Of a stretch of 64,000 bases of DNA, positions 1-7,505 are shown one piece after another. Source of the stretch: Streptomyces aureocirculatus (GTDB lineage Bacteria > Actinomycetota > Actinomycetes > Streptomycetales > Streptomycetaceae); NCBI RefSeq assembly GCF_000720475.1, contig NZ_JOAP01000008.1:62001-126000 (forward strand), read 5' to 3'. The position numbers and the translations under genes were made by a program. The stretch's first letter is position 1; each line of letters begins with the position of its first letter. Below the pieces are notes generated by a model that worked only from the letters and a program-made list of their open reading frames with translations, made no database searches and was not told where the DNA came from.

Positions 1-550
1 AAACGGAATTGGCTCGGGAGTGCGTGTCCGCAAATGATCGCGCCCAAACTTTGCCCCCGAAAGCGGTAACGCCCCAAAACCATTGACGCCACCTCTCACC
101 CCGTCCCCGGCGTGATCAGAATTGCCCCCGGCATGAACCGCGCTGATACGACAAGATTAAAAAGCACCCTGCAGACCGTGCTGAACGGGGGCAAGTGCTC
201 GGGCCCCGCTGAACGGGGGCGAGTGGGGGCCGCCCTTGGCACGGGGGGTGCGGTTCCGCCCCTGCGCGGCGGGGTATCTCAGGGGCCGGGGGCTCTCCCG
301 GGGCCGGGGGCTCTCCCGGGGGGCCGGGGTCTCTCAGGGGCCGGGGTGTCTCCCGGGGCCGGGGTATCTCAGCCCGTCCGGCGTTTGAGGACGAGGCCGA
401 AGGCCGACAGGGGGCAAGGGGCGAAGCCCCATGAGAAGAGCCCACCCAGGGGGCCTGGACGGGCAGGGAACCAGGCAGGGAACCAGGCAGGGAACCGCCC
501 GCCCTGGCGGGCCCAAGGGCGGGCAGGGGTGCTCTAGGAAGCGCTGCGGC
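1..550. other. Intergenic stretch, GC-rich short repeats, no gene seen
   Basis: I see no convincing coding frame here. Positions 1-110 are comparatively AT-rich and could hold a promoter for a gene left of the window. Positions 270-370 are tandem variants of GGGGCCGGGGGCTCTCCC, followed by a 67-bp intergenic repeat at 370-436. At 468-507 a 12-bp unit, AACCAGGCAGGG, occurs in tandem. The open frames across this stretch are compositional. Confidence 0.6.
370..436. repeat. 67-bp interspersed intergenic repeat, copy 1
   Basis: This sequence runs from CAGCCCGTCCGGCG to GAAGCCCCATGAGA. It is matched with one mismatch by the reverse complement of 4165-4231, so the pair is inverted about 3.7 kb apart around the bldG locus. 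It contains internal complementarity (GGGGC...GCCCC and GGCCGAAGGCC) and should fold as RNA. Similar palindromic intergenic sequences recur in Streptomyces genomes; that part is recalled, not searched. Confidence 0.8.
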
Positions 551-976
551 CTAGGACGCGGTGGGCCAAGTCATCCGAATGGACCCACCGTTCTCCCCGG
601 CGGTCACTTCCACGTCGTCCACGAGCCCGCTGATGACCGCCAGACCCATCTCGTCCTCACCCTCGGCCTCGGGTTCCTCACCCCGGCCGGGTCCCGCCCC
701 CGGAGCCCGCTCACCGGGCGCCGTACGCGGAGCCTCGTCACCGACCTCGATGGAGAACTGCTTCTCCTCCTCGACGAGGGCGACCCGCACCGGCGCGGGG
801 ACATCGGCGGCTTGATGCAGACCGACAGCTCGGGAGCAGGCCTCGCCGACGGCGAGCCTGACCTCGTCGAGGACGGCCTCGTCCACCCCAGCCCTGCGCG
901 CCACCGCGGCCGCCACCAGGCGGGCGGTCCGGACGTGCTCGGGCAGCGCGCTGAAGCGGAGTTCAACGGTGGCCAT
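551..976 (-). CDS. BldG-partner anti-sigma factor, GHKL ATPase family
   Basis: Predicted 141-aa RsbW-like anti-sigma factor. It follows the anti-anti-sigma gene bldG on the same strand, the arrangement described in S. coelicolor, where the partner has been called ApgA (recalled). The start is ATG at 976, preceded by a GGGGG-type ribosome binding site; longer frames begin in the intergenic hairpin. The N-box region reads GEACSRAV: the usual catalytic Glu is followed by Arg where many RsbW proteins have Asn, so ATP/Mg handling may be unusual. The later MGLAVISGLVDD stretch matches the second ATP-lid region. An acidic, Gly/Glu-rich insert lies between. It would bind a sigma factor and/or BldG in the cytoplasm. 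Confidence 0.85.
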   Translation of the reverse strand: MATVELRFSALPEHVRTARLVAAAVARRAGVDEAVLDEVRLAVGEACSRAVGLHQAADVPAPVRVALVEEEKQFSIEVGDEAPRTAPGERAPGAGPGRGEEPEAEGEDEMGLAVISGLVDDVEVTAGENGGSIRMTWPTAS

Positions 977-1007
977 GCATCCCCCTCGGACATACGCGCG
1001 TGCTGTC

Positions 1008-1040
1008 AGGGGGCCCGGCCGGAATCCGGCCCGGCCCCCT
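1008..1040 (-). terminator. Hairpin between bldG and the anti-sigma gene
   Basis: AGGGGGCCCGGCCGG and its near-complement CCGGCCCGGCCCCCT form a 15-bp stem with one mismatch and a 3-nt loop. It lies downstream of bldG and just upstream of the anti-sigma ribosome binding site. There is no U-tract, so it is better read as an attenuator or processing site. It would fit the mono- and bicistronic bldG transcripts reported in S. coelicolor (recalled literature). Confidence 0.5.
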
Positions 1041-1118
1041 GCCGTACTGCTACTCCGGGCCACGGCCCGGGACCCCGGGACCAGGCCCGGGACCGTCCGG
1101 CCGCAGCCGGGCTCCGAC

Positions 1119-1460
1119 TCAGTCGGTGGCCGCGACGGCTTCCTCGACCGAGGTGTGGATCGGGAACACCTTGGTCAGGCCGGTGATACGGAAGATCTTG
1201 AGAATGCGCTCCTGGTTGCACACCAGGCGCAGCGAGCCCTCATGGGCCCGCACCCGCTTCAGGCCACCGACCAGCACGCCGAGTCCGGTGGAGTCGAGGA
1301 AGTCCACGCGCTCCATGTCGACGACCAGATGGAAACTGCCGTCGTTCACCAACTCGACCAACTGCTCGCGCAGCTTGGGCGCGGTATATACATCGATTTC
1401 GCCACCGACCTCGACGACCGTACGATCGCCGACGGTACGGGTCGACAGAGACAGATCCAC
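1119..1460 (-). CDS. bldG: Anti-sigma factor antagonist BldG
   Basis: This 113-aa STAS-domain protein has the length of S. coelicolor BldG, and I recognise its sequence. BldG is an anti-anti-sigma factor whose serine phosphorylation state controls morphological differentiation and antibiotic production. The phosphorylation motif [14 protein letters not shown] is intact, with the acceptor Ser in the DST turn. Expected partners are the anti-sigma factor encoded immediately downstream and other RsbW-like kinases. A helicase gene is divergent upstream, leaving about 80 bp for both promoters. This is core chromosome with no sign of transfer. Confidence 0.95.
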   Translation of the reverse strand: MDLSLSTRTVGDRTVVEVGGEIDVYTAPKLREQLVELVNDGSFHLVVDMERVDFLDSTGLGVLVGGLKRVRAHEGSLRLVCNQERILKIFRITGLTKVFPIHTSVEEAVAATD

Positions 1461-1541
1461 GGATCCTCCAGCACCTTGCTATCGAGCGGTCGCCCCTTGG
1501 GACACCTCGGCCCACGCCCCCGGGACGGATCGCCAGCCGCG

Positions 1542-3995
1542 ATGGCATTCAATCACTTACCGGCAGGCGTGCACGACGCCTTCCGACCATTGTCCATCCC
1601 GCCAGTGACACACTCGGTGCCGATGGCCGACTTTTCCCCTGCCGGAGGGCCCCCTGTGGACACCCCGGCCCGCGTCTCCCCGCAGACGGTCCTTGACCGG
1701 CTGACCACGGGGCCGAGCCGGGCTGCACGCATCACTCATACGGAGCACCTGCCCCCACGTGCGGCTCGTTATGCGGTCTGGCCCGATCGCATCCGAACGG
1801 AAGTGGTCGCCGCCGTGCAGACGGCCGGAATCGAGCATCCGTGGGCCCACCAGGCACGCGCCGCCGAACACGCGCTGGACGGCGAGTCCGTCGTCGTCGC
1901 CACCGGCACCGCGTCGGGCAAGTCGCTCGCTTATCTCACCCCCGTCCTCTCGGCCCTGCTCGACGGCTCCGAGGCCGCCAACGGCCGTGGCGCCACCGCC
2001 CTGTACCTGGCCCCCACCAAGGCTCTGGCGGCAGACCAGCGCCGCGCCGTGCGCGCCCTCGCCGCACCGCTCGGGAAGGCCGTACGGCCCGCGGTGTACG
2101 ACGGCGACACCCCCGTCGAGGAACGCGAGTGGGTGCGGCAGTACGCCAATTACGTCCTGACCAATCCGGACATGCTGCACCGCGGGATCCTCCCGTCCCA
2201 CCCCCGCTGGTCCTCCTTCCTGCGCGCGCTGCGCTATGTCGTCATCGACGAGTGCCACACCTACCGCGGTGTCTTCGGCTCCCACGTCGCCCAAGTCCTC
2301 AGGCGCCTGCGCCGCTTGTGCGCCCGCTACGGCTCCGACCCCGTCTTCCTGCTCGCCTCCGCCACGGCCGCCGACCCGGCCGTCGCCGCCGAGCGCCTCA
2401 CCGGGCTGCCCGTCACCGAGGTCGCCGACGACGCCTCACCGCGCGGCGAGGTCGTCTTCGCCCTCTGGGAACCCCCGCTCACCGAGCTGCACGGCGAGAA
2501 GGGCGCCCCGGTCCGCCGCACCGCCACCGCCGAGACCGCCGACCTGCTGACCGACCTCACCGTCCAGGGCGTACGCTCCGTCGCCTTCGTACGCTCCCGG
2601 CGCGGCGCCGAACTGATCTCCGTCATCGCCCAGGAACGCCTCGCCGAGGTCGACCGCTCCCTGGCCCGGCGTGTCGCCGCCTACCGGGGCGGATATCTCC
2701 CCGAGGAGCGCCGCGCCCTGGAACGCGCCCTGCACTCCGGCGAACTCCTCGGCCTCGCCGCCACCACCGCCCTCGAACTCGGCGTCGACGTGTCGGGCCT
2801 GGACGCCGTCCTCATCGCCGGCTACCCCGGCACCCGCGCCTCCCTCTGGCAGCAGGCAGGGCGCGCCGGGCGCTCCGGCCAGGGCGCGCTCGCGATTCTC
2901 GTCGCCCGGGACGACCCGCTCGACACCTATCTCGTCCACCACCCCGAGGCCCTCTTCGACCAGCCCGTCGAGTCGACCGTCCTCGACCCCGACAACCCGT
3001 ACGTCCTGGCGCCCCACCTCTGCGCCGCCGCCGCGGAACTCCCCCTCACCGACGACGACGTGAAACTCTTCGGCCCTGCCACCACGGAACTGCTTCCGCA
3101 ACTGGAGGCCGCGAAGCTGCTGCGGCGCCGCACGAAGGCCTGGCACTGGACCCGCCGCGAGCGGGCCGCCGACCTCACGGACATCCGCGGCGAGGGCGGA
3201 CGCCCCGTACAGGTCGTCGAGGAGGGCACCGGCAGGCTCCTCGGCACCGTAGATGCCTCCGCCGCCCACACGACCGTCCACGAGGGCGCGGTCCACCTCC
3301 ACCAGGGCCGGACGTACCTCGTACGCAAGCTGGACCTGGACGACTCCGCCGCCCTCGTCGAGGAGGCCGTCCCGCCCTACTCGACCACCGCCCGCGACAC
3401 CACCGCCATCTCCGTCCTCGACACCGACATCGAAGTCCCGTGGGGCCCCGGCCGCCTCTGCTACGGCTCCGTCGAAGTCACCAACCAGGTCGTCTCCTTC
3501 CTTCGCCGCAAGCTCATCACCGGCGAGGTACTCGGCGAGACCAAGCTCGACCTGCCGCCCCGGACCCTGCGCACCCGCGCCGTGTGGTGGACGGTCACCG
3601 AGGACCAGCTCGACGCCGCCCGCGTCAACCCGGAGATCCTCGGTGGCGCCCTGCACGCCGCCGAACACGCCTCCATCGGCATGCTGCCCCTCTTCGCCAC
3701 CTGCGATCGCTGGGACATCGGCGGCGTGTCGGTACCGCTCCACCCGGACACCCTGCTGCCGACGGTCTTCGTGTACGACGGCCATCCGGGCGGTGCCGGA
3801 TTCGCCGAGCGCGCCTTCCACACCGCCCGCACCTGGCTCACCGCCACGCTCCAGGCGATCGCCTCCTGCGAGTGCGAGGCCGGCTGTCCCTCTTGCATCC
3901 AGTCCCCCAAGTGCGGCAACGGCAACGATCCCCTGCACAAGCGTGGCGCCGTACGCCTCCTCACCACCCTCCTCGCGGACGCCCCCGCCGACTGA
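1542..3995 (+). CDS. DEAD/DEAH-box helicase with C-terminal DUF1998/MrfA-type domain
   Basis: 817-aa superfamily 2 helicase. The Q-motif region and Walker A (ATGTASGKSLAY, around residue 125), the DEAH-type box (VIDECHTYRG) and motif III (LLASATAA) are followed by a helicase C domain with LGVDVSGLD and QQAGRAGRSGQ. The C-terminus holds a four-cysteine cluster (CECEAGCPSCIQ) typical of the DUF1998 metal-binding domain of the MrfA/Hrq1-like group. Members of this family act in DNA repair; the exact role here is inferred. ATG 1542 follows the divergent bldG promoter region, and a later ATG at 1623 is possible. The gene stands alone. Confidence 0.88.
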   Translation: MAFNHLPAGVHDAFRPLSIPPVTHSVPMADFSPAGGPPVDTPARVSPQTVLDRLTTGPSRAARITHTEHLPPRAARYAVWPDRIRTEVVAAVQTAGIEHPWAHQARAAEHALDGESVVVATGTASGKSLAYLTPVLSALLDGSEAANGRGATALYLAPTKALAADQRRAVRALAAPLGKAVRPAVYDGDTPVEEREWVRQYANYVLTNPDMLHRGILPSHPRWSSFLRALRYVVIDECHTYRGVFGSHVAQVLRRLRRLCARYGSDPVFLLASATAADPAVAAERLTGLPVTEVADDASPRGEVVFALWEPPLTELHGEKGAPVRRTATAETADLLTDLTVQGVRSVAFVRSRRGAELISVIAQERLAEVDRSLARRVAAYRGGYLPEERRALERALHSGELLGLAATTALELGVDVSGLDAVLIAGYPGTRASLWQQAGRAGRSGQGALAILVARDDPLDTYLVHHPEALFDQPVESTVLDPDNPYVLAPHLCAAAAELPLTDDDVKLFGPATTELLPQLEAAKLLRRRTKAWHWTRRERAADLTDIRGEGGRPVQVVEEGTGRLLGTVDASAAHTTVHEGAVHLHQGRTYLVRKLDLDDSAALVEEAVPPYSTTARDTTAISVLDTDIEVPWGPGRLCYGSVEVTNQVVSFLRRKLITGEVLGETKLDLPPRTLRTRAVWWTVTEDQLDAARVNPEILGGALHAAEHASIGMLPLFATCDRWDIGGVSVPLHPDTLLPTVFVYDGHPGGAGFAERAFHTARTWLTATLQAIASCECEAGCPSCIQSPKCGNGNDPLHKRGAVRLLTTLLADAPAD

Positions 3996-4164
3996 GTGCC
4001 CGGCAGCTCCCCCTTCCGGACTGTCCTGCCCGGCCTAGCGGCCACTGCCCGGCCACAGCCCGGACGCCGCCCGTCCCTGGTACGCCGTCTCGCCCCGCCT
4101 GCCGGGGTCCGGCCCCTACGGCGCTCCGCGGTGCTCCCCGGCCTGCCGGGGGTCGTGCTGCCGC

Positions 4165-4231
4165 TCTCATGGGGCTTCGCCCCTTGCCCCCTGTCGGCCT
4201 TCGGCCTCGTCCTCGAACGCCGGACGGGCTG
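4165..4231. repeat. 67-bp interspersed intergenic repeat, copy 2 (inverted)
   Basis: This is the reverse complement of 370-436 with a single substitution. It overlaps the 3' end of the TadG-like reading frame, which therefore terminates inside repeat sequence. See copy 1. Confidence 0.8.
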
Positions 4232-4829
4232 GAACGGACGGGCTCCAACCGGACGGGCTGAAAGTGGGCGGGCCTACCGCGAGCGGGGCGAAGACCGCAC
4301 GGGTCGGAAACCTGGCGGGTCCGAAGCCGGACGGGCTGGAGACCGGACGGGTGGGGACCGGACGGTGTGGAGACCGGACGGGTGGGGACCGGACGGGGTG
4401 GAGACCGGACGGGGTGGATATTGGCCCCGCAGGGCCCGCCCGTGACCTCACCTCCACCTCGAACGGGCCGAACTCCGCCGCCGCTGTGACGTCCGACACC
4501 TCCCCCACCACCACGCACCGCACGACCCTTGTGTCCTGCGCCCGCGCGACCCTCTCCGCCCGTGTGCACGCGTCCGCCTGCCCGCCTGCCCAGTGGTCCG
4601 CCGCCGCCAGCGCCGCCAAGTCGGCCGCGCCTCCCGCCCGATGGCGGGCCACCGTCGCCTGCCCCATCGCCAGCACGGCCCCGGCGACCACGCACAACAC
4701 CGCCATGCCCACCACGGCCCACACCGTCGCAGAACCCCGGTCCGCCGCCCGCACCCGGTTTCTGCCCGGGACAGCCACGCGCCCCCGGGCCACGCCCGCC
4801 CCCAAGCCCCCCGCTCGCCCCCTGCTCAC
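4167..4829 (-). CDS. TadG-like pilus-associated protein with repeat-derived tail
   Basis: The GTG start at 4829 overlaps the TadE-like stop codon (GTGA), so translation is probably coupled. After a short basic leader, DRGSATVWAVVGMAV begins a single transmembrane segment of the kind found in TadE/TadG pseudopilins and in Streptomyces Rv3654c-type proteins. A helical region rich in Ala and Arg follows. Homologous sequence probably ends near EVEVRSRAGPAGP. The remaining roughly 65 residues are Pro/Ser/Arg-rich and encoded by a GACCGGACGGG-type array plus the 67-bp repeat, so the native stop has apparently been lost or displaced. It is the last gene of the Tad operon. Confidence 0.75.
   Translation of the reverse strand: MSRGRAGGLGAGVARGRVAVPGRNRVRAADRGSATVWAVVGMAVLCVVAGAVLAMGQATVARHRAGGAADLAALAAADHWAGGQADACTRAERVARAQDTRVVRCVVVGEVSDVTAAAEFGPFEVEVRSRAGPAGPISTPSGLHPVRSPPVRSPHRPVPTRPVSSPSGFGPARFPTRAVFAPLAVGPPTFSPSGWSPSVPARPAFEDEAEGRQGARGEAP
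4336..4418. repeat. Tandem ACCGGACGGG array
   Basis: At least five degenerate units of about 16-18 bp share the core ACCGGACGGGGTGG or ACCGGACGGGTGGGG. Related single units continue to about 4240. The array is read in frame as the Pro-rich tail of the TadG-like gene. Confidence 0.75.
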
Positions 4830-5206
4830 ACCCCCACCCCCACGGTCTCCTCCGCCATGGCCACCGCCTCCGCCCGCAGCCGCAGGGCGAGCCCCAGTGC
4901 CCTTGGGCCCGGCATGCGTGCCGTGACCTCCACCCGGACCAGGTCGCCCTCCCTGCGCACCGTCACGCTCGCGCCGCGCGGAGCCGCCTGCCGGGCCGCC
5001 GCGGCCGCTGTGCCCTGCGGGTCCTGGCGGGCCATCGCGCGGGCCCCGGCCCTGGCCGCGTCCACACACTGGATCTGCGCGGACGCGGCCAGGAGCACCC
5101 ACACGAGCGCCATCGTGAAGAGCACCAGCGTCGGCAGCACCACCGCCGCCTCCGCCGTCACGTACCCGCCGTCACGCCGGGCGCGGCGCCCCTCAGAACT
5201 CGGCAT
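4826..5206 (-). CDS. TadE-family pseudopilin-like membrane protein
   Basis: 126-aa protein with the TadE signature. A short basic leader (GRRARRDGG) is followed by YVTAEAAVVLPTLVLF, which matches the TadE/PilE-like Gly/Thr-Glu hydrophobic start. One transmembrane segment is followed by a small extracytoplasmic domain. TadE proteins are minor pseudopilins that support assembly of Flp pili. The gene overlaps the upstream DUF4244 gene by 14 bp and the downstream TadG-like gene by 4 bp, so all three are probably translationally coupled. Confidence 0.85.
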   Translation of the reverse strand: MPSSEGRRARRDGGYVTAEAAVVLPTLVLFTMALVWVLLAASAQIQCVDAARAGARAMARQDPQGTAAAAARQAAPRGASVTVRREGDLVRVEVTARMPGPRALGLALRLRAEAVAMAEETVGVGV

Positions 5207-5498
5207 CGAGGGCCCCCGCCACCACCGCCTGCAGGGCGCCCTTCACCGGTCCGCTCGTCACGACCTTGAAGAGCAGCCCGGCGAACGCGACGGTCGCGAT
5301 GATCCCCATGGCGTACTCGGACGTCACCATCCCCGAATCCCCCGCGAGGCCATGCCGCCGTCGCGTCGTCCATGGCGCCCGCCCTGCCCCCGACGCCCGT
5401 ACCGGTCGCTCCCAGCGCAACCACCGCGCCACCCGCGCCACATACCGCCGGGCCAGCTCCCGCGCATACCGCTGCTTCCACATGTCATCAACCCCCAT
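5193..5498 (-). CDS. DUF4244 small membrane protein, probable Flp-like pilin
   Basis: Predicted 101 aa from ATG 5498; ATG at 5483 and a longer start at 5549 are alternatives. A basic N-terminal region precedes GMVTSEYAMGIIATVAFAGLLF. This has the Gly, Glu at about +5 and long hydrophobic helix of a Flp-type prepilin cleavage site. It is the only candidate major pilin in the locus. The assignment as DUF4244 is from recognition; the pilin role is inferred from motif and context. A gap of about 157 bp separates it from tadC, so it may also have its own promoter. Confidence 0.75.
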   Translation of the reverse strand: MGVDDMWKQRYARELARRYVARVARWLRWERPVRASGAGRAPWTTRRRHGLAGDSGMVTSEYAMGIIATVAFAGLLFKVVTSGPVKGALQAVVAGALDAEF

Positions 5499-5655
5499 GA
5501 GTTTTCCGCCGGTTGTCCACATCTGCTTCTTGGCCCGGTGGGGCCACACCAGGTGCTTCGGTGCTCCGGCCCTCCGGGTGCGCCAAGTACTCCGGAGGAC
5601 CCGGCCGCCCCGCCTTGTCCTGCCGCCCGTACGACATTTCGCCCGCCAAAATGCC

Positions 5656-6642
5656 TCACTGCCCGCCCATCAGGCCCCCTGCCAGTCCGATCACCACCGG
5701 CACCACACCGACCGCGATGAACGCGGGCAGGAAACACAGCCCCACCGGCGCCGTCATCAGCACCGCGGCCCGGCGGGCCCTGGCGGTCGCGGCTCGCCCC
5801 TGTTCGGCTCTGCAGTCCGCCGCGAGCCGGGCCACGGGGGCAGCCGTGGGCGCCCCCGACTCGGCGGTTCGCTCGAGGAGTCGGGCCAGCGCTTCGGCTC
5901 CCGGGATCTCACCCACCTGGCGCCAGGCCTCCGCGGGAGTACCGCCGAGCCGCACCTGTGCCGCACCCGACGCGAGCCGTTCCCCCACCGGCCCCCCGAG
6001 GGACTCACCGACGGCCTGAGCCGCCGTGACGGGCCCCGCCCCCGCCGTCACGCAGGACGCCAGCAGATCTGCCGCGAGGGGAAGTTGACGCGCCGCCTGC
6101 GCCGTGTCGAAGTCCTCCTTCCGGTCGCCGCCCGTACGCAGCCGCCACACGCAGCACCCGGCGATCACCCCGATCCCGCACCCCGTCACTCCGCCGACGA
6201 GCGCCCATCCGGCACTCACCACCCCGGCGACCGCCAGCCATCTGCGCACCAGCTCCCGCCGCCCTGGGACCGCGCTCCCGCCGCGCGCATGCCACGGCCC
6301 TTTCCGGGACCCGGCGTGCCTCCACCGGAGCCCGGACCGCCACGGCCGCTCCGGTCGCCCGCGTCGTCGCCCGCGTCGTCGCCCGCCTCGCCCGCCTCGC
6401 CCGCCTCGCCGCCCAGCAGTACCCAGGAGCGCCGACGCCCGCCGCCCCACAGCCCGCTCCCGCCGAGCCGCCGCCACCGTCAGCCCCAGCCACACCACCG
6501 CCGCCACCGACCACACGACCACCCCCAGCCTGTGGACAACTTTTCCGCCCCCGGCCAGCCCGGCCAGCCCGGCCATCTCGAACGACCCGGGCCAGCCGCT
6601 CCAACCCAGTGAACCGATCGAAACGATCACCTCTTGCCTCAT
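5656..6642 (-). CDS. TadC-like type II secretion F-domain protein
   Basis: 328 aa from ATG 6642, which overlaps the tadB stop (ATGA). Hydrophobic segments near residues 30-55 and 130-165 flank an Arg/Gly-rich linker (GGRGGRGGRRRGRRRG). A GspF-like cytoplasmic domain follows (QLPLAADLLASCVTAG, ERTAESGAP), then two C-terminal transmembrane helices. With TadB it forms the inner-membrane platform of the pilus assembly machine. The Arg/Gly linker is encoded by a short tandem GTCGCCCGC repeat on the opposite strand and is probably variable between strains. Confidence 0.82.
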   Translation of the reverse strand: MRQEVIVSIGSLGWSGWPGSFEMAGLAGLAGGGKVVHRLGVVVWSVAAVVWLGLTVAAARRERAVGRRASALLGTAGRRGGRGGRGGRRRGRRRGRPERPWRSGLRWRHAGSRKGPWHARGGSAVPGRRELVRRWLAVAGVVSAGWALVGGVTGCGIGVIAGCCVWRLRTGGDRKEDFDTAQAARQLPLAADLLASCVTAGAGPVTAAQAVGESLGGPVGERLASGAAQVRLGGTPAEAWRQVGEIPGAEALARLLERTAESGAPTAAPVARLAADCRAEQGRAATARARRAAVLMTAPVGLCFLPAFIAVGVVPVVIGLAGGLMGGQ

Positions 6643-7505
6643 CGCCCCTCCGCCCTCCGCACGATCCGCAACGCCCACCACGCCCCTGCGCCTTCAAGCA
6701 GTCCGCCCACGAGCAGGCAGGTGAGTCCCGGTCCCGTGTGCAGCAGCACCAGCAGTGGTTCGGCCCCGAGGGCGGCGCCCATGAGCAGGCCGAGGGCGGG
6801 TAGGCCCGCGAGCATCAGCGCCGTCGAGCGGGCGCCCGCCAACTGGGCGCGCAGGTCGGCCTCCTGGTCCCGCTCCGCGCGCAGCGCCCCTTCGAGCCGT
6901 TCCAGGCCCGCCGCGAGCCCGGCGCCCCGGTCGACGGCGACCCGCCAACACGCCGCGAGTCCGACCAGGCCTTCGGCACCCGGCTCCCGGGCGGCCTCCC
7001 GCAAGGCGCCCGGCACGTCACCGCCGAACCGCGCCGCCGCGACTACGCCGTTCCGTGCGCCGCCGAGTCCCCGCTCGACCGCCACGCCGGTTTCCGCGGC
7101 CGCCTGAAGTGCCTGCGCGGGCTGCCGACCCGCCCGCACCTCGCCGGCGAGCACCCCGCACAAGGCGATCACCGCACCGGACCTCCGCTCCCGCTCACGG
7201 CGCGCCTGCCGTTGCCTGCGCACCCGGCCGGCGAGCGGCGTGCCGACCGCCGCCGCGACCAGGGGCAGCAACGACTCGCCGAGGAGACCGATCAGCCCTC
7301 CGCCCGGAAGGAGCCACACCTCATGGCCCAGCCGCCCGCGCACCCTGGCGCTCCGCCCGTGCCACCAGGGCACCTGCGCCGCGCCGCCCGCCGAGAGCAC
7401 CGACCGTGCCCGCCGCGTCCCGCGCGCCGCCCGCATCCGCCCGCCAAGGAGCCATACCGATCCGCCCGCGCACAGGGCCGCCCCGCACGCCGCCGCCGCG
7501 CTCAT
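6639..7505 (-). CDS. TadB-like type II secretion F-domain protein
   Basis: 288 aa. ATG 7505 overlaps the tadA stop (ATGA), and this start places a membrane segment right at the N-terminus (ACGAALCAGGSVWLLGG). The cytoplasmic GspF domain includes IALCGVLAGEVRAGRQPAQAL. A C-terminal transmembrane pair (LMLAGLPALGLLMGAALG and the following helix) completes the usual TadB topology. It is the partner of TadC in the inner-membrane platform that couples to the TadA motor ATPase. Confidence 0.85.
   Translation of the reverse strand: MSAAAACGAALCAGGSVWLLGGRMRAARGTRRARSVLSAGGAAQVPWWHGRSARVRGRLGHEVWLLPGGGLIGLLGESLLPLVAAAVGTPLAGRVRRQRQARRERERRSGAVIALCGVLAGEVRAGRQPAQALQAAAETGVAVERGLGGARNGVVAAARFGGDVPGALREAAREPGAEGLVGLAACWRVAVDRGAGLAAGLERLEGALRAERDQEADLRAQLAGARSTALMLAGLPALGLLMGAALGAEPLLVLLHTGPGLTCLLVGGLLEGAGAWWALRIVRRAEGR

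Noticed and set aside
2436..3938. 500-residue open frame opposite the helicase gene
   Set aside because: Antisense shadow of a well-supported helicase; composition Gly/Val/Glu-rich with no motif.
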